A stretch of 64,000 nt of DNA from Silvimonas terrae (GTDB lineage Bacteria > Pseudomonadota > Gammaproteobacteria > Burkholderiales > Chitinibacteraceae). Made by a program: the position numbers and the translations under genes. The notes beneath the pieces were generated by a model. It worked only from the letters and a program-made list of their open reading frames with translations, ran no database searches and had not been told where the DNA came from. Location: the NCBI RefSeq assembly GCF_014202765.1, contig NZ_JACHHN010000002.1, positions 496,001 to 560,000 on the forward strand, read 5' to 3'. Below are positions 35,717 through 44,682 of this stretch, piece by piece (within the stretch, counting starts at the first letter, position 1; the number at the start of each line of letters is the position of its first letter).

Positions 35717-37555
35717 TCAGAATGCAAAGCAGGAGCAGCCAAACACGCCCCAGAAGCCAGTGAAATCGGTGATGGGCACGCTGGATCGGCGTGCCACATC
35801 ATGGCTATGCAGATGGACAGTGCAGGGCCCGCTGCATTGGTGGGCCACCACAGCGCGCACCGGGTTGTAATGCCCCGGAACGCGCTTGACCGGAGACCAG
35901 TCTGGCATCACCGGCAGGGTGGGTGGCGCTAGCGGAGTGAATTCATCAGCCCCATACACAATGCGGCCACCCACCAGGGTCAACACCGACTCAATGTGCT
36001 TGATGGCGGCTTCCGGCACCGCAAAATAGTCCTCGCTCAGCACGGCCAGATCGGCCAGTTGCCCTGTTTTGATCTGACCTTTCTTGCCGGTTTCACTGGA
36101 AAACCAGGCGCTCCCCACGGTCCACAGTGCCAGCGCTTCCTCCCGGGAGAGCGTATTGGCCTCGTCATACAACTGGAGCCCGCCGACGGTACGACCACTC
36201 ACCAGCCAGTACAGCGCCGTCCACGGGTTGTAACTGGCCACACGTGTGGCATCGGTGCCGGCGCCCACCGGCAGGTCGCTGGCCAGCATGCGCTTGACGG
36301 GGGGCGTATGCGCAGCGGCCGCCGCACCATAACGGCCGGCAAAATACTCGCCCTGGAACGCCATGCGATGCTGAATGGCAATACCGCCGCCCAATGACTT
36401 GACCCGCTCGATATTGCGTTCCGAGATGGTCTCTGCATGATCAAAAAACCAGTGCAGCCCGGCAAACGGAATGTCCCGGTTAACGCGTTCAAATACATCC
36501 AGCATGCGGCTAATGGATTCGTCATAAGTGGCATGCAAGCGGAACGGCCAGCGCTGGCTGACGAGGTGACGCACTACGCGCTCCAGTTCTGGCTCCATCT
36601 GCGGGGCAAGTTCCGGGCGCGGTTCCAGAAAATCTTCAAAATCTGCAGCAGAGAACACCAGCATTTCGCCCGCGCCATTCAGGCGCAAAAAGTCATCCCC
36701 GGCACCCGGCGCGGTCAGTGCCGTCCAGCGACTGAAATCCGCCAGTTCCTCGCCTTTTTTCTGGGTAAACAGGTTGTAGGCAATACGCACGGTCAACTGA
36801 TTCGCCTGGGCCAGTTGCTGCACAACCACGTAATCATCCGGGTAGTTCTGGAATCCGCCGCCGGCATCAATGGCACTCGTTAGCCCCAGCCGGTTGAGTT
36901 CACGCATGAAATGGCGCGTGGAGTTCAGTTGATACTCCAGCGGCAACCGGGGGCCTTGGGCCAGCGATGCGTACAGGATCATGGCGTTGGGGCGCGCAAT
37001 GAGCATGCCGGTAGGGTTGCCGCTGGCATCCCGCTGGATTTCGCCGCCGGGCGGGTTGGGCGTGTCTTTGGTGTAGCCGACCGCACGCAAGGCGGCGCGG
37101 TTCAGCAGGGCGCGGTCATACAAATGCAGGATAAACACCGGTGTGTCCGGTGCGGCGGCGTTGATCTCGTCCAGCGTGGGCAGACGCCGCTCGGCAAACT
37201 GGAATTCAGTCCAGCCCCCAACCACGCGCACCCATTGCGGCGCGGGCGTGACCTCGGCCTGCGCCTTGAGCATGCGTAGCGCGTCCGCCAGGGAAGGAAC
37301 TCCCTCCCAGCGCAATTCCAGGTTGTAATTCAGGCCGCCCCGGATCAAATGCAGGTGGGAGTCATTCAAGCCCGGTATCACGGTGCGCCCGTTCAGGTCG
37401 ATCAATTGCGTCTGGTCATTGCGATACCGCATGACTTCCGCGTCAGTACCCACTGCCAGGAATCGGCCATCCGCAATGGCCACGGCGCTGGCTAACGGCC
37501 TGGCTGGATCAACCGTGTGGATCGCACCGTTATGCAGAATGATCTCGGCAGACAT
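35717..37555 (-). CDS. YtcJ-like metal-dependent amidohydrolase
   Basis: A 612-residue member of amidohydrolase family 3 (YtcJ/NfdA-like), which hydrolyses amide or formamide bonds with a metal centre. The N-terminal composite-sheet domain is IILHNGAIHTVDPARPLASAVAIADGRFLAVG. The metal-binding motif is VIPGLNDSHLHLIRGG, with N-D-S-H-L-H. Later ligand regions are FRLHATYDESISRML, LHWFFDHAET and VGAGTDATRVASYNPW. The C-terminal tail after the usual domain (CSGPCTVHLHSHD... GVFGCSCFAF) is cysteine-rich. ATG at 37555 has GGAG 7-8 bases upstream; the in-frame extension to 37771 shows no homology. The substrate is unknown. Confidence 0.9.
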   Translation of the reverse strand: MSAEIILHNGAIHTVDPARPLASAVAIADGRFLAVGTDAEVMRYRNDQTQLIDLNGRTVIPGLNDSHLHLIRGGLNYNLELRWEGVPSLADALRMLKAQAEVTPAPQWVRVVGGWTEFQFAERRLPTLDEINAAAPDTPVFILHLYDRALLNRAALRAVGYTKDTPNPPGGEIQRDASGNPTGMLIARPNAMILYASLAQGPRLPLEYQLNSTRHFMRELNRLGLTSAIDAGGGFQNYPDDYVVVQQLAQANQLTVRIAYNLFTQKKGEELADFSRWTALTAPGAGDDFLRLNGAGEMLVFSAADFEDFLEPRPELAPQMEPELERVVRHLVSQRWPFRLHATYDESISRMLDVFERVNRDIPFAGLHWFFDHAETISERNIERVKSLGGGIAIQHRMAFQGEYFAGRYGAAAAAHTPPVKRMLASDLPVGAGTDATRVASYNPWTALYWLVSGRTVGGLQLYDEANTLSREEALALWTVGSAWFSSETGKKGQIKTGQLADLAVLSEDYFAVPEAAIKHIESVLTLVGGRIVYGADEFTPLAPPTLPVMPDWSPVKRVPGHYNPVRAVVAHQCSGPCTVHLHSHDVARRSSVPITDFTGFWGVFGCSCFAF

Positions 37556-37959
37556 GCGTATTCTCCATTCTCCGGATAAACAAGGATCAACAAGCGACGT
37601 CGATAAACGATCTGGGGGATGCCGCAGACGCAGGCCCGTCTGATTGGCGGCACACCCGGGCTTGCTCTGGCGCAAACCTGGCGTACACAAATCACCCTGG
37701 TCGGGACTGCGGCTCCACGCTGTTTTGTTGCGTCGCGGCATGCTGCGGCCCGCGCATTGCAGCAAAAACAAACCGGTTTCATCTATCTGATTTTATTGCT
37801 GTTTCGTGACAAAACGGCGCAATCTCATTGACCAGTTCGGGTCGCGCTGCCACATGCAAATCACAAAATCGTCATTCAATAAATACCCACTTCACGCTAA
37901 TTACCGCAAAAAACCACACCAGTAGCATGGATTGAGACGATTTTTGCAGGAATAAAACG
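37556..37959. other. Intergenic region upstream of amidohydrolase and a small membrane protein gene
   Basis: This 404-base divergent gap should contain promoters for both neighbours. The right half (about 37790-37950) is AT-rich. A reading frame near 37619-37831 lacks a ribosome binding site and any recognisable motif, so I do not call it. No RNA structure stands out. Confidence 0.4.
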
Positions 37960-38418
37960 GTGAAGGCCGGGATTCACGATCAGCACGGCTTGCGCGCGCA
38001 CTGGAAAGTCATGGCGGTACTGGCATGCCTGGTGCTGTTTTATTGCGGCCACCTGATCCGCAACTATTTGTATGCCGACTGGTGGCTGAGCGAGCGACCC
38101 GCGCTGGGCGACATCATTGCCTTTCAGCAACGCAACGGCGACATTCCCGCGCTGCTTCTCCTGAACACCAGCCATCATAGCGGCGTTCTGCACGCCACGG
38201 ACCGCAATGAGCGGCGCACCATCAGTACCGCGGTCACCGTCATGCAGGGGCCATCCGGCGCGATTTCTTACCGGGTAAGCGGTGGCGACCTGGGCTTTAC
38301 GCTCATCGCCGATAACGCCGGCCCCCGCTATTACACCTGCCGGGAATGCACCGGGCGGGATAGCCATTCCAGGCTTCCCGTTTTGTGGGAGGCCATACCG
38401 GCAGCACCTGCCCGTTAA
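37960..38418 (+). CDS. Hypothetical single-pass membrane protein
   Basis: A 152-residue protein starting at GTG 37960, with an AGGA site 8 bases upstream. One membrane helix is predicted near residues 17-34 (VMAVLACLVLFYCGHLI). The remaining ~115 residues would lie in the periplasm, as beta-rich sequence with a C-x2-C pair (YYTCRECTGR). I do not recognise a family. It sits 96 bases upstream of a chemoreceptor gene in the same direction and might be cotranscribed with it. Confidence 0.6.
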   Translation: MKAGIHDQHGLRAHWKVMAVLACLVLFYCGHLIRNYLYADWWLSERPALGDIIAFQQRNGDIPALLLLNTSHHSGVLHATDRNERRTISTAVTVMQGPSGAISYRVSGGDLGFTLIADNAGPRYYTCRECTGRDSHSRLPVLWEAIPAAPAR

Positions 38419-38514
38419 CGGCCCCGGCCGGGCCCATAAAGCCGCCAGCAAAATCACAAATCCCCATCAATAATTGCATTACATCGACATAACACCACAG
38501 TTGGAGAAAACACG

Positions 38515-40404
38515 ATGGGCGCACGTACTCTGCAAAGCAAACTGGTCATTGCCGTCAGCCTGCTGGTCATCGTGACCGGTGTGGTCATTGCCGGCGCGGG
38601 CTACTTTTTGTCCAGCACCCAGCAAGAAGCTGAATCGCGCACCCAGATCAGCGCACAAGGCACTATTCTTGGCATTCACATTGGCAACTGGATTTCCGCC
38701 AAAGCCCAGGTACTGAACGCCTTCAAACCTGTCCCGCATGATCCGGGGCTGGTCGCCGCCATGGGCTACGCCCGTGATGCCGGCGGTTTTGCCAACGTGT
38801 TCCTGGCCTACCCGGATGGCACTCAACAAAACGCCAACAATGTGGTGCTGCCACCAGACAACAACGATCCGCGTAAATGGCATTGGTGGAGCCGTGCCGA
38901 AACGGAGCAAACCGGCACCTTTGTCGAAATGCCCTCGGTGGCCGCAGCCACCAATACGGCGGTATCGAGCTTTGCGCATGCCGTGGTGGATGGCGGCAAG
39001 GTCATTGGCGTGATCGGGGCGGATGTCGAGATCTCCAGCATCATGCAAGAACTCAAGCGCACTCAACTGCCGGGCGAAGGCTATGCCTTTATTGTTAACC
39101 CGGCCGGGCTGATTTTTGCCCATGGCGATCCAAGCCGCCTGAACCAGCCGGCCTCGGTGCTGGGTGCCGCGTTGACGCCGGCCATTCTGGAATCCACCTT
39201 TAACGAAAAGGGCTTTTCTGAGGTTGCCATCGACGGCCGCACCAAACTGGTTACCGTCCTGCCGGTGCCAGGCACCGAGTTCCGCCTGGTTGCCGTCAGC
39301 GATAAAGCCGCACTGCAAACCGCAACCCGCGCCTTGCTGTTCAAAAGCGCCATCATGCTGGTGGTACTGCTGATCATCATCATCAGCATCAGCGGCTACT
39401 ATCTGCGTAGCCAGTTGCAACCCTTGCTGGGCATTCGCAACGCCATGCGCGAGATTTCGCAAGGCGATGCCGATTTGTCCCGCCGCCTGCCCATCCAGAC
39501 CCAGGATGAAGTCGGCCAGACCAGCGAAGCCTTCAATCAGTTTATTGGGCAGTTGGGGCAGACCTTTGCCTCGGTGCGGGAACGCAGCCAGCAACTGGCC
39601 CAGGGCGTGGAACAGGCACGCCATGAAATCCAGCGCATTGCCCGGGAAGCCAACTCTATTTCTGACTTTGCCGGCCACAATGCGGCGGCCATTGAAGAGG
39701 TCACGGTCAGTGTGTCCGAGGTCGCCTCATCAGCGCGTCAGGCGGACGAGCTGGCCACCCAGACCGCTGAACAAAGCCATAACAGCGCACGCGACCTGGA
39801 GCAAATCACCCGGGAGAGCAGCCAGACGCGGGAAACCGTGCAGTCGATCTCCGGCATGCTCGACACGCTGGCTCAGCGCGCCAGTGACATCCGCTCCATC
39901 ACTACCGTGATTGGCGAAATTGCCGGTCAGACCAATTTGCTGGCGCTCAACGCTGCCATTGAAGCCGCGCGGGCCGGCGAGCAGGGCCGTGGTTTTGCCG
40001 TGGTCGCGGATGAAGTGCGCAAGCTGGCCGAGCGCACCAGTAGCGCCACCAGCGAAATCACCGGCATGCTCGAATCAATCAGCCAGGAAACCGGCAGCGC
40101 CGCGCAAAACATGCAAGGCGCGCTCGATAGCGTCAGCGCGTCGGTCAATCTCACCACCAGCGCCAGCGAGCGCATGCACGGCGTTGCCAGCAATATTCAG
40201 GATATGGCCAGCCGGGTAGGGCACATTGCCGATGCCACACAAGAACAGCGCAACGCCACCAACGCCATGAGCGAGAGCACAGAGCAGATCAACCAGCGCA
40301 TTGCCCAATCTGACAGTGCCTTGCAACGCACTTCGCACAATCTGGAAGACCTGGAAAAACTGGCGCAGGCGATCAATGCCGACTTTGGCCGGTTCCGCCT
40401 CTGA
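38515..40404 (+). CDS. Methyl-accepting chemotaxis protein with dCache-type sensor
   Basis: A 629-residue transmembrane chemoreceptor. TM1 is near residues 10-32. A periplasmic Cache-type sensor (about 40-275) contains [15 protein letters not shown] and the second-half motif [26 protein letters not shown]2 is near 281-302, a HAMP domain follows, and the cytoplasmic signalling hairpin has its conserved tip [43 protein letters not shown] near residues 465-507. It signals through CheW/CheA. The ligand is unknown; Cache domains often bind amino or organic acids. A GGAG site precedes the ATG. No che genes are in the window, so it works with chemotaxis genes elsewhere. Confidence 0.95.
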   Translation: MGARTLQSKLVIAVSLLVIVTGVVIAGAGYFLSSTQQEAESRTQISAQGTILGIHIGNWISAKAQVLNAFKPVPHDPGLVAAMGYARDAGGFANVFLAYPDGTQQNANNVVLPPDNNDPRKWHWWSRAETEQTGTFVEMPSVAAATNTAVSSFAHAVVDGGKVIGVIGADVEISSIMQELKRTQLPGEGYAFIVNPAGLIFAHGDPSRLNQPASVLGAALTPAILESTFNEKGFSEVAIDGRTKLVTVLPVPGTEFRLVAVSDKAALQTATRALLFKSAIMLVVLLIIIISISGYYLRSQLQPLLGIRNAMREISQGDADLSRRLPIQTQDEVGQTSEAFNQFIGQLGQTFASVRERSQQLAQGVEQARHEIQRIAREANSISDFAGHNAAAIEEVTVSVSEVASSARQADELATQTAEQSHNSARDLEQITRESSQTRETVQSISGMLDTLAQRASDIRSITTVIGEIAGQTNLLALNAAIEAARAGEQGRGFAVVADEVRKLAERTSSATSEITGMLESISQETGSAAQNMQGALDSVSASVNLTTSASERMHGVASNIQDMASRVGHIADATQEQRNATNAMSESTEQINQRIAQSDSALQRTSHNLEDLEKLAQAINADFGRFRL

Positions 40405-40414
40405 GTGCATCCAC

Positions 40415-40442
40415 CACCCGGCACGCGTCGCCGTGCCGGGTG
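40415..40442 (+). terminator. GC-rich hairpin after the chemoreceptor gene
   Basis: CACCCGGCACG (40415-40425) pairs with CGTGCCGGGTG (40432-40442) around a 6-base loop, 11 bases after the chemoreceptor stop. No T-run follows, so intrinsic termination would be poor; it may protect the transcript's 3' end instead. Confidence 0.45.
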
Positions 40443-40544
40443 CCCCGGAAATTCAACACAAAAACAGGTTTTATGTCACTCAAACCGGTTTGAAATCAGA
40501 AAGAGGCTGACTACACTGGCTGTTTTCCATCCGTGAGAATGGTC

Positions 40545-41342
40545 ATGAACAGTCAGCAAAGCCTGTTGCGGCGTCTTGATGAAATTGGACTTTCCCTGGC
40601 GCGCTGCGGCGACGCCATCGCCTTGTTTGGTCTGGGTTCCGCCGGTGTTGAGCGGGAGCGGATGGATCAATGGTCAGACCTGGATTTCTTTGCCATTGCC
40701 GCACCCGGCAAGAAAGCCCGGTTGATCGACCAACTGGACTGGTTGTCTGATATCCGCCCGTTGGCTTTCCAGTACCGCAATACCATTGATGGTCACAAGG
40801 TCATGTTTGATGACGGCGTGTTCTGCGAATTTGCCGTCTTTGAACTGGAAGAACTGCCCGCCATTTTTTACTCTCCCGGCCAGATGGTCTGGTCAGCACC
40901 GGGGATCACGCTGGACATCTGCCAGCCCGTTGCCCAACCGCCCGCCCCCAGAACAGAAAAATGGTTGGTTGGTGAAATCCTTGGCAATCTCTACGTAGGC
41001 TTGGGGCGTTATGCGCGGGGAGAGCGCCTGTCCGGCTTCAGGCTGGTCCAGGTCGATGCGGTCAACCGCGTACTGGAGCTCACCGCACTGACCGGCCCCG
41101 CCGCCGCACCCACGGATCGTTTTGCGCCGGAGCGGCGGTTTGAATCCAGATTTCCGGCAACGGCGGTCGACGCTTTCATGCCGGGTTACACCGGCACACC
41201 CCAGGCGGCACTGGCCATTCTGAGCTGGCTGGAAAACCGCCACGGCGTCAACGTCGCCATGTCCCGGCAAATTCGCCAATGGGCTGATGCGGCCGAGGCC
41301 CGTTTTCCGGGCGAATTAATGCAAACCACTCATCAGAGCTAG
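40545..41342 (+). CDS. Nucleotidyltransferase-like protein, possibly Lnu(B/F)-related
   Basis: A 265-residue soluble protein. The segment IALFGLGSAGVERERMDQWSDLDFFAI (near residues 25-51) has the G-S-x(8-12)-D-x-D pattern of the polymerase-beta nucleotidyltransferase fold, and the layout resembles lincosamide nucleotidyltransferases: a third acidic residue region near CEFAVFELEELP and a C-terminal helical half. That would make it an antibiotic- or metabolite-adenylylating enzyme, but activity cannot be claimed from sequence. ATG at 40545 is my choice; ATG 40539 and GTG 40533 are in frame and nearby. It stands alone. Confidence 0.65.
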   Translation: MNSQQSLLRRLDEIGLSLARCGDAIALFGLGSAGVERERMDQWSDLDFFAIAAPGKKARLIDQLDWLSDIRPLAFQYRNTIDGHKVMFDDGVFCEFAVFELEELPAIFYSPGQMVWSAPGITLDICQPVAQPPAPRTEKWLVGEILGNLYVGLGRYARGERLSGFRLVQVDAVNRVLELTALTGPAAAPTDRFAPERRFESRFPATAVDAFMPGYTGTPQAALAILSWLENRHGVNVAMSRQIRQWADAAEARFPGELMQTTHQS

Positions 41343-41417
41343 CTGATTTTTGATCTTAATTGCATGGAACATCCGGGACTAAGATAAGCGCCATCCTTAC
41401 TCACTCCCGGAGCCATC

Positions 41418-41744
41418 ATGCCCAACGTACCCACCGCCGCGCGCCAGTCCTTTGGCGCCACCGCACCCAAGCTGGCAGAACTGACGGATACCGTGTTGTT
41501 CGGTGACATCTGGGCGCGTCCGGATTTATCCGCACGCGACCGTAGCCTGATTACCGTCACCACGCTGGCCGCTCTCTATCGCACCAATGAATTGCCGTTT
41601 CACGTCGGCCGCGCGCTGGATAATGGCGTGACGCGTGACGAGATCATTGAACTCATTACTCATCTGGCGTTTTACGCGGGCTGGCCCAATGCCATGACCG
41701 CCATGAACATCGCCAAAGCGGTCTTTGCCGAACGCGGACTTTAA
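41418..41744 (+). CDS. Carboxymuconolactone decarboxylase (AhpD-like) family protein
   Basis: A 108-residue protein of the CMD family. The core DLSARDRSLITVTTLAALYRTNELPFHVGRALDNGVTRDEIIELITHLAFYAGWPNAM is typical. The AhpD C-x2-C redox pair is absent (the position reads THLAFYAGW), so it belongs to the non-redox CMD branch with a conserved His. A GGAG site lies 6 bases before the ATG. It is followed 44 bases later by an aldo/keto reductase gene, a frequent pairing in small-molecule reductive operons. Confidence 0.9.
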   Translation: MPNVPTAARQSFGATAPKLAELTDTVLFGDIWARPDLSARDRSLITVTTLAALYRTNELPFHVGRALDNGVTRDEIIELITHLAFYAGWPNAMTAMNIAKAVFAERGL

Positions 41745-41788
41745 CCCGCCCGAACCCTGCAACGGGCTGAGCCCGCACGGAGCAAACC

Positions 41789-42802
41789 ATGGATTACCGT
41801 TATCTGGGCCGCAGCGCCCTGCAAGTTTCCCCCTTGTGCCTTGGCACCATGATGTTTGGGGGCGAAACCGATGAAGCCACCGCCCAACGCATCATCGCCA
41901 AGGCCGCCGAGCAAGGCATCAATTTTCTGGATACCGCAGACGTCTATCATGCCGGCCGCGCTGAAGAAATCACTGGTCGCGCCATTGCCGCGCAGCGAGA
42001 CCAATGGGTGGTAGCCACCAAGTTTGGTTTTCCTGGCGGAACCGGCCCCAACCAGCATGGACAATCGCGCAAATGGATCATGCAATCGGTAGAAAACAGC
42101 CTGAAACGGCTGGGCACCGATTACATCGACATTCTGTACTTTCACCGGGCATTGCCAGGCTTGCCGCTGGAAGAAGGCGTGCGTGCCGTGGCAGACCTGA
42201 TCCGCCAGGGCAAGGTGCGTTATTTTGGGGTTTCCAACTTCAAAGGCTGGCGCATTGCCGAAATGGCGCGGCTGGCAGACCAGATGGAGATCGATCGGCC
42301 CATCGCCAGTGAACCGCTCTACAACCTGGTGGACCGCACGGCAGAGATAGAACAGTTGCCGGCGGCCGCACATTACGGCCTGGGCGTGGTGTCGTACAGT
42401 CCGCTGGCCCGTGGCGTGTTAAGCGGCAAATATGCAGTCGACGCGCCACCACCGGCGGATAGCCGGGCAGGGCGTGGCGATCGGCGCATTCAGCAAACTG
42501 AATGGCGACCGGAATCCCTTGCCATTGCGCAAACCATTGCCGCGCACGCTGCCGCACGGGGCACGACGTCGATTGGTTTTGCGCTGGCGTGGGTGCTCAA
42601 TAACCGGCTGGTCAGCAGCACCATCGCCGGTCCACGCACCGAAGCCCAGTGGGACAGCTATCTGGAAGCATTGCGCTTTACGTTGACCACAGAGGATGAA
42701 CAACTGGTTGATCGCCTGGTGCCACCGGGGCACGCCTCTACACCGGGCTATACCGACCCGGGTTACCCGGTAGAAGGGCGACTGGCACGGCAGGCAGTTT
42801 GA
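41789..42802 (+). CDS. Aldo/keto reductase
   Basis: An NADPH-dependent (beta/alpha)8-barrel reductase of 337 residues. The N-terminus MDYRYLGRSALQVSPLCLGTMMFGG and the active-site sequence INFLDTADVYHAGRAEEITGRAI (Asp and Tyr of the D-Y-K-H tetrad) are clear. VVATKFGFPGG carries the lysine and DYIDILYFHRALPGLPLEEG the histidine. The C-terminal TIAGPRTEAQWDSYL region binds the NADP phosphate. The substrate is unknown. Cotranscribed with the CMD gene by spacing. Confidence 0.93.
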   Translation: MDYRYLGRSALQVSPLCLGTMMFGGETDEATAQRIIAKAAEQGINFLDTADVYHAGRAEEITGRAIAAQRDQWVVATKFGFPGGTGPNQHGQSRKWIMQSVENSLKRLGTDYIDILYFHRALPGLPLEEGVRAVADLIRQGKVRYFGVSNFKGWRIAEMARLADQMEIDRPIASEPLYNLVDRTAEIEQLPAAAHYGLGVVSYSPLARGVLSGKYAVDAPPPADSRAGRGDRRIQQTEWRPESLAIAQTIAAHAAARGTTSIGFALAWVLNNRLVSSTIAGPRTEAQWDSYLEALRFTLTTEDEQLVDRLVPPGHASTPGYTDPGYPVEGRLARQAV

Positions 42803-42857
42803 GGCAGGGCGGCGCAAGGCCGCCACTTGCCCCTGCAAAAGGCCGGAGGTGGCTGGG

Positions 42858-43076
42858 TCAGACCAGTTCGACCTTGATCCAGTTTTTGGCGGTGGCATCC
42901 CAGTATTTGTAGGCGTAGCCGGCCTGAGCGGACAGATCGCGAATCTTGACGCGCTCGATGCCGTTGGCAATGCGGGTGCGGGCAACGGCATCTGCCTCGG
43001 ATTCGGTATCGTGCAGGGTGATGCCATGACCTTCAGAAATCAGGGCGAACAGGGGATATTTCAGGAATTGTTTCAT
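42858..43076 (-). CDS. Hypothetical protein, 72 residues
   Basis: A small soluble protein (MKQFLKYPLFALISEGHGITLHD...). The C-terminus YAYKYWDATAKNWIKVELV ends in strands. I do not recognise a family. It is convergent with the aldo/keto reductase gene and has a modest AGG-containing site before the ATG. Composition and codon use resemble the neighbours, so it is probably real, but confidence is moderate. Confidence 0.5.
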   Translation of the reverse strand: MKQFLKYPLFALISEGHGITLHDTESEADAVARTRIANGIERVKIRDLSAQAGYAYKYWDATAKNWIKVELV

Positions 43077-43412
43077 GACCGGCTACCTATGCCTGCACGC
43101 GCCGCCGCGGCAGTGCAAATCAACAAAAATAAAGGACTGTCTACTCCGGGTTAATTTTCTGTATTTGTAAGCACTTCACCAAAAGCAAACTCTTATATCG
43201 AGTATACACAATGACTTATGCCATTTTAATGTAAGAATAAAATGTACCGATGAACGGATAAAACGATTGTTTGCTATTTTTGCTTACTAAAAACACTACA
43301 GCCGTGCAGTAACCAGATAAAGCGCATCCGCCCGACATCTGCGCCCAAAGACCTGCCCCGCAAGGTTCATTCGGGAGCACAATGTGGTTTGTTTCATGAG
43401 AAGAACGCATAA
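43077..43412. other. AT-rich intergenic region before the LysR gene
   Basis: This 336-base divergent gap is AT-rich between about 43130 and 43320. It should contain the promoters of the small hypothetical gene and the LysR gene and, by analogy, a LysR operator (T-N11-A type), but I cannot fix one. No gene or RNA is apparent. Confidence 0.4.
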
Positions 43413-44312
43413 ATGGCCAGAGACAACTACAGCGACCTGCTGGCATTTGTTGCCGTCGCCCAGGCCCGCAGCTTTACCCGTGCCGCAGCCCAACTGGGCA
43501 TATCCCAATCCGCCCTGAGCCACACCATCCGCAATCTGGAAACCCGCCTGGGTCTGCGGTTATTGACCAGAACCACCCGCAGCGTCGCCACCACCGAAGC
43601 GGGCGAACACTTGCTGCAGGCGATCGGCCCGCGCTTTGAAGAAATTGACAGCGAACTGGCCGCCCTGAGCAATCTGCGCGACCAACCGGCCGGCACCATC
43701 CGGATTACCGCTACGGATTACGTCACGCGCACCATTCTTTGGCCGCGCCTGAACCCCTTGCTGGCGCAATTTGCGGATTTGCGACTGGAAATCATCAATG
43801 ATTACGGTCTGTCTGACATCGTGGCGGAACGCTACGACATTGGGGTACGGCTGGGCGACCAGGTGGCGCGGGATATGATTGCCGTGCGCATCAGCCCGGA
43901 TCTGCGCATGACCATCGTGGGTTCACCCGGTTATCTGGCCCGGCAGGGCGTGCCCACCACACCCCAGGCACTGACCGGGCACAACTGCATTAACTTGCGT
44001 CTGCCGACGCATGGCGGCTCCTATGCATGGGAACTACAGAACGGACCACACCAGTTGCAAGTCAAAGTAGAAGGGCAAAGCACTTTCAACGGCAGCTATC
44101 AGATGCTGGATGCTGCCCTGAGTGGTGCTGGACTGGCCTACCTGCCGGAAGACCTGGCCTTGCCTTATGTCACCACCGGGCAGTTGCAATGGGTGTTGCC
44201 GCAATGGCACCCCACATTCACTGGATACCATGCCTACTACCAGGGCCGGAAACAGTTTTCCCGCGCACTGGCCCTGGTGATCGATACGCTTAAATACCCA
44301 TATAGCGCCTGA
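43413..44312 (+). CDS. LysR-family transcriptional regulator
   Basis: A 299-residue regulator. The winged helix-turn-helix occupies residues about 1-62 (FVAVAQARSFTRAAAQLGISQSALSHTIRNLETRLGLRLLTRTTRSVATTEAGE). The periplasmic-binding-like effector domain runs from about 90 to 295 (GTIRITATDYVTRTILWPRL; SGAGLAYLPEDLALPYV). The closest sub-type is the aldehyde/quinone-reductase-linked LysR group often beside aldo/keto reductases, so it may control the nearby CMD/aldo-keto pair; that is inference. It is not immediately adjacent to that operon. Confidence 0.93.
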   Translation: MARDNYSDLLAFVAVAQARSFTRAAAQLGISQSALSHTIRNLETRLGLRLLTRTTRSVATTEAGEHLLQAIGPRFEEIDSELAALSNLRDQPAGTIRITATDYVTRTILWPRLNPLLAQFADLRLEIINDYGLSDIVAERYDIGVRLGDQVARDMIAVRISPDLRMTIVGSPGYLARQGVPTTPQALTGHNCINLRLPTHGGSYAWELQNGPHQLQVKVEGQSTFNGSYQMLDAALSGAGLAYLPEDLALPYVTTGQLQWVLPQWHPTFTGYHAYYQGRKQFSRALALVIDTLKYPYSA

Positions 44313-44682
44313 TCCGCAGCAGAACCAGTCCCCGCGCCAATTCCCGCCAGTCAGCCATTTTCTTACCAGACTTAGACCAAAGCGGTTTGGCCTCAGACAA
44401 TGCGTGAACCATCCCCGGTGTTGCCACGCCCATCGCATATGCTTGCATTTGAAACCGTCATAAACCCATGATTAAAGCGGCCTTGACGTCCAAAAGAGCA
44501 CAGTGCGGCATTGCACCACAAGACGCCTGACCCATCCCGTTCCTCGCCCTTGGGCGACCGGCCAGCGGCTTGATTCCTAGTTATTCTTTCAATTTGTCAA
44601 CGAAATTGCTTTTCTTATTAGAAAGTAAAAAGAAAGAGTAACTGAGTTTTCAAGAAATTATTTCTTAATAAAGGAAGGGATC
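44313..44682. other. Intergenic region before the giant secreted protein gene
   Basis: This 370-base gap has no credible gene. Its last 100 bases are AT-rich and contain TTGTCA (44594-44599) with TATTAG (44616-44621) at spacing 16, a plausible sigma-70 promoter. A strong GGAAGGGA site ends 2 bases before the ATG of the next gene. Confidence 0.4.

Noticed and set aside
37619-37831. Small open frame upstream of the membrane protein gene
   Set aside because: No ribosome binding site, no recognisable motif and partly antisense to the amidohydrolase leader.
41418-41744. AhpD peroxidase function for the CMD-family protein
   Set aside because: The AhpD catalytic C-x2-C pair is absent, so only the wider family name is justified.
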